Below, piece by piece: positions 12,591 through 24,700 of a DNA stretch of 64,000 nucleotides (positions are counted from its first letter, which is position 1; each line of letters begins with the position of its first letter). The notes below the pieces were generated by a model, which did not search any database, was not told the DNA's origin, and worked only from the letters and a program-made list of their open reading frames with translations. The DNA is from Combretum micranthum (lineage: Eukaryota > Streptophyta > Magnoliopsida > Myrtales > Combretaceae): the NCBI GenBank assembly GCA_024138025.1, contig JAMXBD010000575.1:372001-436000 (forward strand). The letters are read 5' to 3'. The translations under genes were made by a program, and so were the position numbers.

Positions 12591-13700
12591 TTAGAGGTGA
12601 TTCAGTATAATTAAGATCATAAATAAAACTAAACCAAATGTAAGTATTGTTACTATTTAGTTTAATGATCAATGAATTAAATCAAATATAAAAAATCATC
12701 TTTTTAATTTGATTTTTCGTATATTTTTAAGTAGATTATTTGTCAAACTGAATCATGAAAAATGGTCAAATCAAACCGAATGAATAGAAAAACAAAAAGT
12801 GAAACTCAAAGAAAAGGAAAATGAATTTTTGGTCCAATCCTAACCATCCAAGGCTTACTTGGTTTTTTTTGCATTGATGTGTCATAGATGACTAATTCTT
12901 GCATCATCAACTATATAAAATCATAAAAAAAGATAAATTATTGGATATTATATCATCTTTGTGTGAATATACAACACATGAGTTTTGATAAATTTTTTAT
13001 GCGTATGAATTATAGAATAGATGATGTAGCATGTAATACTGATCAATATGAAAAATTGTAATATGAAAATTCCAGCAAGATGTATCAGAACACATATGAT
13101 CCATGGGATTAGAAGTGGAAATGAATAGACTCCACAATAGAGTAAAGATTCCAAGGGAAAGCAGAAAGTGGCATTGAAAGTGAAACTTGGGTGAGGAGAT
13201 TTAATTTGGGATCTAGAGCCACTAAACGTGGAGAAGCAACTATCATCATTTCAAGGGAGAAAATGGAGATAATGCAAGCCATGCCAAGTAAATATTCTTG
13301 GACCAGAGGAAATAATAACATGGACATGGACTGGACATATAAAGATTCCATATTTCCATCATAAATTGTACTATAGTATAAGACATAATTTATGTTAATA
13401 TGATGTATTAGAATTTAATATAAGGAGACCAACAGTATTCAATGAGGAGAAATTCTATATAAAAGGCTTGTAAAAGAATACACAACAAGATTTGATACAA
13501 TATATAATAAAAAATTTTAAGATATTAGAATAATAAGATAATGTATGATAAGTAATTATCAATAAATAACAAAATATCTATCCATATCAATTTATAATCG
13601 GGTCTCTATGAACACGTTGTGTCACATAAAATCAAAATTTCCTCGCAGTTGGACCCACTAAGCCACGTCCCTATTACTTATTTGTACCTAAAATCTCTCC
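12591..13700. other. Intergenic sequence upstream of the PP2-A gene
   Basis: AT-rich, with a small GC-richer patch at about 13090-13350 that gives overlapping minus-strand frames without recognised domains. No start, splice sites or conserved motif support a gene. The last ~100 bp form the likely distal promoter of the gene at 14058. Confidence 0.4.
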
Positions 13701-13713
13701 TACGCACATTTAG

Positions 13714-13723
13714 AATATATAAT
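13714..13723 (+). promoter_or_regulatory. TATA-like box of the PP2-A gene
   Basis: GAATATATAATC lies about 340 bp upstream of the start codon and is followed by a CT-rich stretch (TATCCCTTCCCTCTCACAC) typical of a plant 5' leader. This places transcription start near 13745-13760. Position and sequence fit, but no experiment supports it. Confidence 0.4.
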
Positions 13724-13795
13724 CAGTCTATCCCTTCCCTCTCACACTTGGGTCTTTTCTTCTCTGTTATCGCAATTTCTTAAACACAAATCTCC

Positions 13796-13927
13796 ATGGC
13801 AAGTAGCATCTCAGTTCCAACTCCAACATCTTCCTTGTCCATCAACATAAACAACAACATAGCAACCCATGTTAATTATTCCAATCACTACACCATCCAC
13901 TTCCTCCTCCTCCTCCTTTACCTGTAA
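13796..13927 (+). CDS. Possible upstream ORF in the PP2-A 5' leader (43 codons)
   Basis: An ATG in a favourable context (CTCCATGGC) opens a 43-codon frame rich in Ser, Thr and Asn and ending in a hydrophobic HFLLLLYL-type tail before TAA. It lies between the TATA-like box and the F-box start codon. If the leader is unspliced, ribosomes would meet it first and it could lower translation of the main ORF. It could equally be removed by splicing or be chance; no homologue is known to me. Confidence 0.3.
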   Translation: MASSISVPTPTSSLSININNNIATHVNYSNHYTIHFLLLLLYL

Positions 13928-14057
13928 AATCCAGAGTCCCATATGAACCGCCTTTATTAATTTCCTTTCCCCTTGTGTTTTTTGTCTAGCTGGACTCACC
14001 CTTTATATTTTATATATTATAAATATAAGTTATTAAAATTCTTAGTATTTGATATTC

Positions 14058-17000
14058 ATGGGTTCTGGGGTTTCTATTTTTGCAAATGGGGCTGATGAAG
14101 AGTCCAGGGTTAATGTTTCTTCAACAAGAGGAGCATGCCTTGGGGACTTGCCAGAAAGTTGTATATCTTCAGTCCTTATGTTTTTAGACCCACCCGAGAT
14201 ATGTAAACTGGCAAGGATAAATAGAGCTTTAGAGGCGCATCATGGGCTGATATTCTGTGGGAATCTAAGTTGCCATCGAATTATAATACCTTGTACACAG
14301 AATCCTAGGTGAAAATCATGGAAACTTAGCTAAGAAAGATGTTTATGCTAGATTATGTCGACCCAACTATTTTGATGATGCCACTAAGGTATGTATGTGT
14401 ACATTAATCATGCTTTAGTATTTAAATTTTATTCATTCTATATGGTTTTTTTTTTTTTTGGTTTACTATATTTTGTAAATGTCTGTGTGTAATTAACAAA
14501 TAAATAATAAAGGGTTCTTTTGTTTTATTTTATTACAGGAATTTCGATTGGAAAAGATTAGTGGAGAGATGTGTGTGTCAATTTCCTACAGAGCAATGAA
14601 AATAACAGGAATTGATGATAGGAGATATTGGAATCATATTCAGACTGAAGAGTCCAGGTATTTTGTTTTAGTTTTCTCGAAAAATTAATACGGATTCTGG
14701 ACAAGAAGAAAAGGAAAATAGACATTTTATTGTAAAATATGTACGATTATCAAAAAGCTCTACATATCAACCACAAATTAAATTTTATTTTTTCTGTTCG
14801 ATTATATAAATGTTTGAGATTTGAAATTTTCCTTTCGAAAAGATTTTTTTTTTTTTTTCCATTCCCCTTTTAGATCCAGCTACAATGTCAGAACCAGTCC
14901 TCTGTTTTTTCAAGAATAAGTTTTTCGAGATTACTTTCAAGTTGCATGTCATGATATCAAATATTTTCTCAACATGCAACAATTAATATTAAATTTTAGG
15001 ACAATCGATATAAAAAAGAATGGTTTATTAATAATTATAGTAATTTTACCAAAACCTATTATAACAGCCAATTTCTATGGAGATTGTATCAAATCACTTT
15101 TTAAACAGTTCATAATAATTATTATTACTTTAAAGAGGCTGGACAAAATCATGCTCATAGATCTTTTATTGCAAATTTTGAAAGTTAATAACAATAAGAT
15201 TATTACTAAGATATTTACTATAATTAGAATTATTGCCATGATAAGTATAATTCATAAATTCCATTGATTTACCCCCCAACTATCGTTACCTTTTCCAGTG
15301 TTACGCACAAGGACAGGTTTGAAGGATCCATTTATTTATAATTTATTCATATATGTGTGTGCCATGGTTAACGTGCCTTGTAGTTTTTGTCTAATGTCTT
15401 ATTCTTACGATTCCTAACCCTAGCTCGCGGTTTTTGACTCGATAATTCCAGTAAAGAATGTGATATTCCTCCTTGTGAGCCAACAACAAGTTCCTTTCAA
15501 GTCAAGCTCCTAGCTATACAGTTGATAACCGTGAATGTTTTCTTTCGAGTCTAGGGTTCTCGTGCGTCACCTTATAATTTATGTTTCCGTGCACTAAATT
15601 TCCATGGAAACATTTGTAAAAAATATATATATTAAATTTGATTATACCTACACGAAAAATTTAATTGAATTTGATAATATGAAATTTCCTTGATTTTATT
15701 TATAATTTCAACTAGTGCCAGCAATTGCTGATAGAATAAAAAAAACACAGAACTCAATATGATACAATTAAAAACAGGATTACAAAAAGAAGAACCAAGA
15801 GAAAAGACCCAAGATACGATACAAAGACATAATTATAACGCGATAGACATGATTTTTTTAAACTTAATAATGTAGATCATATGATCTACAATTAATTTTT
15901 CATGTATTTTTAATACGGACATACGAATTAGTGCCAGCGATTGCCGATAGAATAAAAAAAGACACAGAACTCGATATGATACAATTAAAAACACAATTAC
16001 AAAGAGAAGACCCAAGATACAATACAAAGAAATAATTATAATACAATAGACATGATTCTTTTATAACTTAAAAGTGTAGATCATATGATCTACAGTTAAT
16101 TTTTCATGTATTTTTAATACAAACATACGAATTAAACATGATATAGAAACATGACAGACACGAATCTTGTATAGATTATATGATCTACAATTAATTTTTC
16201 TTGTATTTTTAATACGGACACACGAATTAGACATGATATAGAAACACGGATTAGACATGATATGGAAACATAATAGACATGATTTTTTATAACTTAATTG
16301 TATTGATCATATGATCTTAGTTAATTTTTCGTGTATTTTCAATACAGAGACATGGATTAGACATGATATAGAAACATGATAGACTTGATTCTTTTACAAC
16401 TTCATTGTGTAGATCATATGATCTATAGTTAATTTTTCGTATATTTTTAATATGGGCACACGGATTAGACATGATATAGAAACACGATAAACAAACAATT
16501 CTTTTATAGCTTAATTGTGTAGATCATGTGATCTACAGTTAATTTTTCATGTATTTTTTAACACGGACACACAAATTAGACATGATATAGAAATATGATA
16601 GACATGATTCTTTAATAACTTAATTGTGTATATCATATGATCTACAGTTAATTTTTCATGTATTTTTAATATGGATACACGGATTAGACATGATATAAAA
16701 ACACGGATTAGACATGGTAAGAAACACGCTAGACATGATCTTTTATAACTTAATTGTGTAGATCATATGATCTACTGTTAATTTTTCGTGTATTTTTAAT
16801 AAGGACACACGGATTAGACATGATATAGAAACATGATAGACATCATTTTTTATAACTTAATTGTGTAGATCATTTGACTTACAGTTAATTTTTCGTGTAT
16901 TTTTAATACAGACACACGGATTATACATCATATAGAAACATAGATTAGACATGGTATAGAAACATGATAGACATGATTCTTTTATAACTTAATTGTATAG

Positions 17001-18141
17001 ATGATATGATCTACAGTTAATTTTTTTTCGTGTATTTTTAATACGGACACGGATTGGACATGATATAGAAACACGATAAAACGATTCTTCTATAACTTCA
17101 TTGTGTAGATCATACAATCTACATTTTTTTGTGTGATTTTAATACGAGCACACAAATTAGACACGATATAGAAATATGATAGACACGATTTTTTATGACT
17201 TCATTGTGTAGATTATACGGTTTACAGTTAATTTTTCATGTATTTTTTATACAGACACACTAATTATACATGATATAGAAACGTGATAAACACGATTCTT
17301 TTATAACTTAATTGTGTAGATCATTCAGTCTACAGTTAATTTTTTTATGTAATTTTAATATAGACATATGGATTAGACATGATATAAAACACACGTACTC
17401 ACACATCAGCACAAATTATCAGCACTAGATTCAACCTCCCATTTCACTTCACATCCATGTGGATCGTGTAATCCTAATTTTTGGATCTGCTTAAGTCGTC
17501 CTACAATAGTACAATAAGAATGCTATTTCAATCGCAAATAGATCTCTTCTGCTTTTAATTTATTTCCTTAAAATGCTGGCACGTCTTTCCAATAAGATAA
17601 TTAATAATTATTCACCAAACTAGAACTAGACGAGCCAATAGGCCAGTTGCCGTGTATCATCATTTATAAAAAATTACATGCCATGATCGTGTTTTGGTTT
17701 ACAGGTTCCACAAAGTGGCATATCTCCAACAAATTTGGTGGGTTGAAGTAGTGGGAGAATTAGAATTCCAGTTCTTCCCCGGCACATATAGCCTATATTT
17801 CAGGCTCCAACTAGGTAAGACCACTCGATTCGGTCGGCGAGCATGTAACCTTGATCAAGTGCACGGTTGGACATCAAACCGGTTCGGTTCAAGCTATCTA
17901 CATCGAACGGAACAGGCTATGTCGGAATGTTACTTGTACAATCCAGGAAATTGGGTTCAGTACCATGTGGGTGATTTTGTTGTTGACAGAGAGCCCTAGT
18001 AATCCTATGAGGATCAAGTTTTCAATGATTCAGATAGATTGCACGCACACTAAAGGGGGTCTCTGCATAGATTCTGCCATAATTTGCCCAAGGAATCGCA
18101 ATAAATTGCAGCAAGAACAAATTGTCAAAATTTCCAAATGA
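14058..18141 (+). CDS. PP2-A13: F-box protein PP2-A12/PP2-A13-like (three exons, frame-broken)
   Basis: Exons are 14058-14388, 14539-14657 and 17705-18141, all with GT-AG borders. Exon 1 encodes an N-terminal F-box ([20 protein letters not shown] followed by [10 protein letters not shown]), which in this family binds SKP1/ASK in SCF ubiquitin ligases. Exons 2 and 3 encode the PP2/Nictaba-like lectin domain ([73 protein letters not shown]). Layout and length match Arabidopsis PP2-A12/A13 of about 290 residues; which of the two it matches best is not settled. Odd points: frame breaks at about 14228-14230, 14285, 17871, 17911 and 17990-17999. Each is mostly one base in a short run, with family-conserved residues continuing in the next frame. 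Assembly indels explain this better than decay, but a pseudogene is not excluded. The start ATG was chosen because the MGSGVS-type opening fits the family. Confidence 0.85.
14658..17704 (+). other. Intron 2 of the PP2-A gene (3.05 kb)
   Basis: The donor is CCAG|GTATTTTG after 14657 and the acceptor TTTACAG before 17705. The intron is long for this family, and more than half of it is the tandem palindrome repeat described separately. The first 1.1 kb is AT-rich, with chance frames on both strands and no recognised element. Confidence 0.75.
15833..17395. repeat. ~110-bp tandem array with an 18-bp palindrome per unit, in PP2-A intron 2
   Basis: About thirteen units follow one another. Each reads roughly: ACATGATTCTTTTATAACTT, then ATTGTGTAGATCATATGATC with TACAGTTAATTTTTC, then GTGTATTTTTAATACGGACA with CACGGATTAGACATGATATA and GAAACATGATAG. 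The core GTAGATCATATGATCTAC is a perfect 18-bp palindrome, intact at 15872-15889, 16076-16093 and 16758-16775. Other units have one or more changes (near 16171, 16301, 16409, 16519, 16628, 16865, 16993, 17105, 17205 and 17315). Spacing is mostly 101-110 bp, with some units near 130 bp because a GGATTAGACATGATATAGAA block is doubled. The flank at 15715-15830 shares GTGCCAGCAATTGC with the first unit. Confidence 0.88.
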
Positions 18142-18314
18142 CACTCATATAAATACCATTTTTATTTGAAAAGGTTGTGCAACCGATAGGGATATCAGTT
18201 TAGCTTAGATGCATCCACTTTTATATATAAAGATGCGACTATGTAAGAAATGTTCAGCTATACTAGTTTATCTATGTAAAAATGCATATTGTGCTTCTCC
18301 TTCTACTTCTTGTA

Positions 18315-18320
18315 AATAAA
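18315..18320 (+). terminator. Poly(A) signal candidate of the PP2-A gene
   Basis: AATAAA lies about 175 bp after the stop codon in an AT-rich 3' region (18142-18340). This is a plausible 3'UTR length for a plant gene. Cleavage would fall near 18335-18345, ahead of the hairpin at 18443. Confidence 0.4.
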
Positions 18321-18442
18321 TGAAACAAAATGGGGATGTGTACATGGGAAAGGAAAGATCAATATGGTATTTTGTTTGCCAATTCTAGTTGCTTGTCCAT
18401 TTCTATGTCGCTTCAACTCTCGGTATCATTGTATGTGGAGGA

Positions 18443-18590
18443 GGATCATCCAAATTTAGCTACACTCTCCATTGAGGGTGTGCCAAATAAGCTTGTGGAG
18501 TCTTACGGTCTCATATGTGATACTACATAAGATCCCATAAGCTTATTTGACACACTCTCAATGAAGAGTGTAGCGAAATTCAGGTCATCA
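18443..18590. ncRNA. Long imperfect hairpin: MIR-like precursor or tiny foldback element
   Basis: The left arm (about 18443-18514) and right arm (about 18519-18590) are inverted copies. GCTACACTCTCCATTGAGGG on the left pairs with CTCAATGAAGAGTGTAGC on the right, and CCAAATAAGCTT pairs with AAGCTTATTTG. Pairing continues with mismatches to a very short loop around 18516. The whole foldback is about 150 nt with several G-U or mismatched positions per arm, the size and imperfection of plant miRNA precursors. No known miRNA sequence is recognised. A small MITE is the main alternative, as no target duplication is clear. Confidence 0.5.
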
Positions 18591-18599
18591 TCTACCATC

Positions 18600-21000
18600 T
18601 ATCTTTCGGGATCTACGGTTTGCCATGTTGTCTTACAACTGGCTAACAAATGAATGCTGTCACTTCACTTCTCTTCCAAGGATGAATTAATGAGGTGGAT
18701 CCCTGTGTCCATTTTTTTCTGCCACTTGTAATTTGGAATACTTATCCCCAGATTTTTTTTCGGCTGTTACTGATCCCCAAAATTGTCAGCTTAAATCTTC
18801 GTATTATCTAAAGGGTTCTACTTAAATTAATGAGAGAATCTGATGTTTAGTTTAAAAATAGTCATTATTTTTATGGTCCGTGTGGAATATTACTTATGGG
18901 TATTAGAATTTCTCTTATTCCTTTTTCTCTAGACATGTCGCCTCCTCTTTCATGATGTTATAATTGGGTTTAGTTTGTTTCCTTTTTGGTACGTAATTGA
19001 ATGATTACTAGATCAAGTCAAAGAGTTGTTTTCAAATCATCCATCTAATGGTATGGGATTAGTTAATAGCTAACTAAACAGATAACTATTAAGTCTTCTC
19101 AATTCTTTGATTATATTGATAGAAGCTATCATCGGTTTTCTATATTATCCACTAAAGACATCTTACACAAAATCCTTTCTATTTTATTGGTAACCATCTT
19201 TTAAAACCACTTCTATTTATGCAAAAAAATTAAAATAAATGAATAAAAGAGGACATGAATTCTACATGTCCCCTATTTTGTGGAGACAACTAAAACCATT
19301 TTCCATATATTTCCCTTGCAAACCTTGCCATATATTTTATTGTTTCAGCTACATTCGAATTGTCTCGAGCTTTTTTATTCTCTAAATATCATAACTTTGA
19401 TAGTTATTATGTATATTATTTTCATACATATATTACAGGTGCCTCGATTGCTAATATATGGTAAACTAGTGATAAATTGCTAATAATAGATGAAAAAAAA
19501 AAGTCTATTTGAATGGTTTAATTTTCATCTATTTCTCATATGCATTTAAGATGCATATGTATTTTATTTGTATCTGATTTATTTGATTTGTTTATAAATA
19601 AAAATATTTATTTTTATCTATATTTATTTCATAATAAATATTAATTTAAAAACGATAAAAATAAGAAAGTCACTATTATAATGAGAGAAAAATTGTCAAA
19701 GTATTTAATATGAAATGACTATACACCCATTACATCTTAAACCCAAATGACAAACGGACATAAAACCTACTCCATTGTCCTACGTTATGCTAATTTTATT
19801 AGACAGGTTGCATTTCAAGATATTTGCGGTGGATATGATTTTAAAAGCAGCAAGTACTCAAAAGACAAGGACTGAACCATCTGGACATGCCCGAATTTAA
19901 TCGAAAAAAGTCATTATCAGATGGCAGACTAAAAATTTTGATTTTAGACATCTTGAGTAGACATTTGAATACACCCCAAGCCTAAGTTGAAATCCAGTCA
20001 TGACTCTTTCCTTTCTTTTCGATCTCAGCTGGACAAGAAGCATAGTCGTCTATAGACATCTTTCATTCAGTTTAAGATGTCGACATTTTTATTTCATATG
20101 GAAATTATACCAAGTTGGAAGAAAATGATTCTTTCTTTCTTTTCACTCTCAATCTAGGACAATAAACATAGACGTATATAACTCTACAAAGATCATTCAT
20201 CCAATCTAATAATTTTGATAGCGTGTGTGGGTTTTCTTTTTCTTTTTTTAAATTTTCTTTTCTCTATTAAAATGGGATATCTTACCAATAGCTTTATAAA
20301 TTAATAGTATTTACACTTGTTTGCTAAGTGGCATCAATTTTACCAAATTTCGATCATTACATATGTATTACCATCATAAAATAAAGCTCGCTTGTTCAAA
20401 TATTATCTAATTAAACTTTTTATGAAAATTCAATTTAAAACCTAAACTTCAAAGTGGTTAATACCCAATGAAACTTTTTGAAACTAGTTTTACTATAATA
20501 ACACCATTTGCTTTGTTTTCTAACATGAAAAAAGTAGTTTAAACTTTATTAAACAATAAAAGAAAAAGTAGCAAAAATTAAACAATAAATTACTCTTTTT
20601 ACATTGAAAAACAAAGCAAATAATATCAAAATCATAATAAAAATAATCACAAAAAATTTAATTATGCGATATACCAGACCAATCTTTTTGTTTCTACTAG
20701 AAGACGAAATTATCCCCAAGATTCCTTGCGCAGGTGCGAAGGAACCGGTCTGCTCGGCATGCATGCGTCTGGCTCTGAAAGACATGATCTCCTCAACATC
20801 TTAAGCCATCTTTGATGACAATATAAGAATCAAGACATGATATGACAATACATATACATATATATTTATATGTTTTTTTTTAACCCTTTCTGCCCAGTGT
20901 TTGACATGCAAGCCGCACAACAAAAATCCGGGAGATAACACATCCCCAAAAAAGGCTGAACAAAACAAATCAGTTAATTTTTTCTGCACACATGGATAAA
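18600..21000. other. Intergenic sequence between the PP2-A and SLK2 genes
   Basis: Mostly AT-rich. A weak family-A MITE-like block lies at about 19498-19760 (TCTATTTGAATGGTTTAATT at one end). A GC-richer patch at about 20690-20805 gives open frames on both strands, with a Cys-containing stretch on +, but no homology, start context or splicing supports a gene. Nothing else was recognised. Confidence 0.4.
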
Positions 21001-21727
21001 AAGCTCAAAGAGAATTCACCCGACGACATGCCACAAAGTTGGCCTGAGAGAACAAACTTTAACCATCCCCGTCTCTCTTTTTTTTTTTTTTTTTTCCTTT
21101 TCTTTTTTCAATCGTCCATGTCTTGCTAATCATATGAAACTATAAAATAGAATTGTGAAGGTTTCAAAAAGAAGTTTAATCCTGAGTTTAGAATCTTTAA
21201 AGCAACATAGTCCGAGGATAGAACTTAATTAGCCTACCATGTAAAATGCAAAGCAACGTGAGATATAGAGTGGAGGAGGTAAAAACCTTGTAAAGCCCAA
21301 ACAACACGAATACTGTTCTCTCACAAAAAAATAAAAAATACATGGGTTTAAATACCCTTTCAGATTATAATTATGGGGGAAAACAAAAATAAACTAAAGA
21401 GAGAAAAGGAAGGAACTAAGAGCTAAGCATTTTACTTTTCTCAAGTTGTGTGCAATAAGATTGGTTACACTTGCAAGACCGAAAACAAGAAATCTCTCAC
21501 GGATATTGCTCAATACCTATAACAGTCCCACTTTAAGGTCCAAGAAATTCCACAATTTCAGAGTTAAAATATGAGAGAGAGATAGAGAGAGAGAGGCCAA
21601 AAGAAAGGAAAAAAATTATCAAAAGAAGAAATAAAAAAGAAAAAGCCAGATATCCTGTACAATGGTAATTCCTGGATCATGTATGGCAATCAAAACCAAC
21701 AATCCGGGTTCTTGCGCATCATGTCAA

Positions 21728-24700
21728 TCATGCCTTCCAGCCATAATCATCCAGGTCATTGTTAATAAACTGCTTTCTGAGAACTCTTGGCCTATATCGG
21801 GAAGATCATCCTGCATATGAAGACCCTGAGGCAAATCAGGTGCTCTCTGGCTAAATCCATTGTTCCCACCCACCGCCAGCAGAAGATTCACTGTTGGATG
21901 CAGCTTTGAAGCTGTTGCTCCTATAGGCACGGGACCTGCAGCACCACCGACACATTGGAGGAGGGCTGCATGAGGGGCTGCGGCATTATTTCCAAAACCC
22001 ATTGCATTCCTTGTTGCATTCATGTTTGCAGTCTGGCCGAAAGAGCCTGCTGTTGCATCCCTCCCCCGTTGCTGTTAGATATATCATGCAGCAGCTGCTG
22101 AATCATTTGTTGTTGCAACCTTGGCTTCCCTGAGAGGGCTGACCATGATTTTGAGAGTATGAACTATTCCCACTAAGCACCCGCTGCTGCATCTGCTGCT
22201 GGGCCTGCTGTGGTGACTGTTGTGGGGGCATGTGGGGACTCGAATAGCCACTAGATGGTAATTTCTGCATTGATCCTGGCACTAATCCACCAGGCCCCTG
22301 AAAATTAGAAGACGGACTGGCAGAAGAATTATTGAAAGATGATGCCTCTTGTTGAAGAGAATTGGGATTTGAATTCATTGAGTTCTGACGCATGAGCAAG
22401 TTTTGGTAGCTACTGAGAGCCAACGCAGCTTGGGCAGAACCACTTAATGTGCTACGATTGACCATATTATGCTGGTTGTTACCCATGTTGTTTAGTCCAG
22501 GATGTAAGGCCATCAGCTTGTTAATTGCATTTCTGTCAGTTGGGAGTCCCTGAACGTTAGTTAGCTGCTCCATTTCCTGCATTTTCTGCATCTGCAATTT
22601 TGCTGCAGATGCATGGCGAGGATAATTTTTCAACCCATCTGCAGCATCAAGGAAATGAAAGGTTAGACATAATTATAGAATGAAAAAAACTCTTACTGCC
22701 CAAAGGAAGAAAGCGACTGATATCTTCCAAAAGTATTACCAATTGGCCCAACTTTGGTCTCTCGACAGAAATCTACAAGGTCCTTCATGCTAATGACGAC
22801 CTCAGCAATCTGAAAGTAGGGAATTCAATGGTAGTGAGAACAACAAGAATCCGCAAACAAGAAAAGTCAATTTGCTGATGAGAGAACAACAAACACATAC
22901 CTGCAAACACCTCACATATCTTTTGGAAAACCCCAAGTCATTTAGTGATTGCAGCTCCAAGCTTTTAGCTAGCTGCCGTGTAGCCATCAAGACCCTGACA
23001 TGAAGTAGAAAAGAAGTATACATCAGCATTGACCACACCCATGGAACCCAGCAAAAGGTTTATGAATGGTGACTCAAAAGAAGTCCAGAGCTTCAGCAAA
23101 GGAAATGCATTTTGTATGGTAAATGCAAAATCTTAGAAAGCAAGATATCTAATCCTGTTATTAATGGGGTTCTCATCGTCTAGACAGCACAAGCAAACCA
23201 ACAATTCAGAAGGTTGGTTGAAACAAGGATACATGCTGCAAACAATGACATTGATTCGGTCCCAAAAAAAAAAAAAGAGAAAATCATCTCAATGAACTTA
23301 CATATTGCTGTTTGTTTGTAGGTCTTGCTGGGAAACCCCATCAGCTCCACTTTCAGCAATGGTGCTCTGGCATTTCTGAGCAACCTGCAATAGCTGGTTG
23401 ACCTGAAAAGTTGCCATATCATCAATATCAAAGAAAAGCAGGCAAATAATGAGAAGAAAGCTTCCCTGTTTGAAAGTGAAACAGCAACAACCAACGTATT
23501 ATTGCCAGAATGAAAGGAACTGCAACTAAATTGCCATATAAAGCAGCTATAGAACGCAGACAATTTGATGGGGAAAAGGCGCCATATAATGGCTTAATCC
23601 ATAAAGAACAAGGTGCATATAAGAAATCTAAGTACTTCAGAAGACATGAATATGTACTGCCAGAATGACTGCTCAATACCTGTGGTGCAACCAGACGCCG
23701 CGGAAGAAGTTCTTCATGGCGTCGAGCACAAAACTCCCATGAGATTATCTGAAGACACAGCAATCAATGAAATCATCTTTCTTACTGATTGATATGAGAA
23801 TGAAGTAAAAAAAAAAAAAACTACCTTCAAATCTTGTGCGAATACAATACGAAGCTGACCCTCACGCACAACACGAAGTTGCTCATACACACTCTCCTGA
23901 ACTGCTTTTTGATATTCCAATGTCATTATTCCTGAAGGATGTCTGTACTCTCTAGGCCAGTCTAAAAATAAAAGCTCATCAATTACACCGCTGCCAAATT
24001 TGATCTCATTAAGCCGGGGTAGTACTTCAAATGTTGCCTCTGTATCAATGCAGGAGGAGACAGAATGAACAAGCGAACCAGAAAAACATTATGCAGGAAG
24101 GGACATAGAAGAGGAAAGATACGAGAAGAAGAATATTAAGCCAATATGAAGCATATGTAGCATTCCAATAAGCAGAAGGTGTGAGAACTGGGAGGGACAC
24201 TTAACAATGGGGATGTAAGCTTAGATTATCACAATGTGGGAACTAATTGCCAATTAATTCATAATCTTAACACAATCTTCAGGCCTCAAAATAATACACA
24301 AAAATAGCTGAACAAGAATTATGAGGCAACAATCCCAAAAAATATGTTGCCCTAAAAGAATAAAAAGATCTGCTTAAGAACAGGCGACCAAGATCAGTAA
24401 CTTCTATTCATGAGAAAACAAACACAAGAATGACAACATAGGAACTTCCTGAAGTTACACAAAAATCAGGGTATAGATGTTTATGAGGGAACAATTAAAA
24501 GAAATAATAATAATAAAATAAAATAAACCACAGAACCAGCATACCAAATGACCTTAGTATTAATGTTAAATACAGCATAATTAATTTGAAAACTTAATTT
24601 TATCTTGAAAAATTTTTAATTTTTCATTATAAATCACAGAAGACCATGACAAAGTGACAATCCTAGCCAGCAAACACTCTCACAACTTAAAATAGGACCA

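Noticed and set aside
15833..17395. Possible CRISPR array, because of regular repeats with a dyad
   Set aside because: The whole 110-bp unit is repeated rather than a short repeat with unique spacers, and the context is a plant intron.
23180..23763. Long minus-strand frames of 111-127 codons between SLK2 exons
   Set aside because: They are exon pieces read through introns or in wrong frames; conserved SLK2 residues and GT-AG borders explain the real coding parts.
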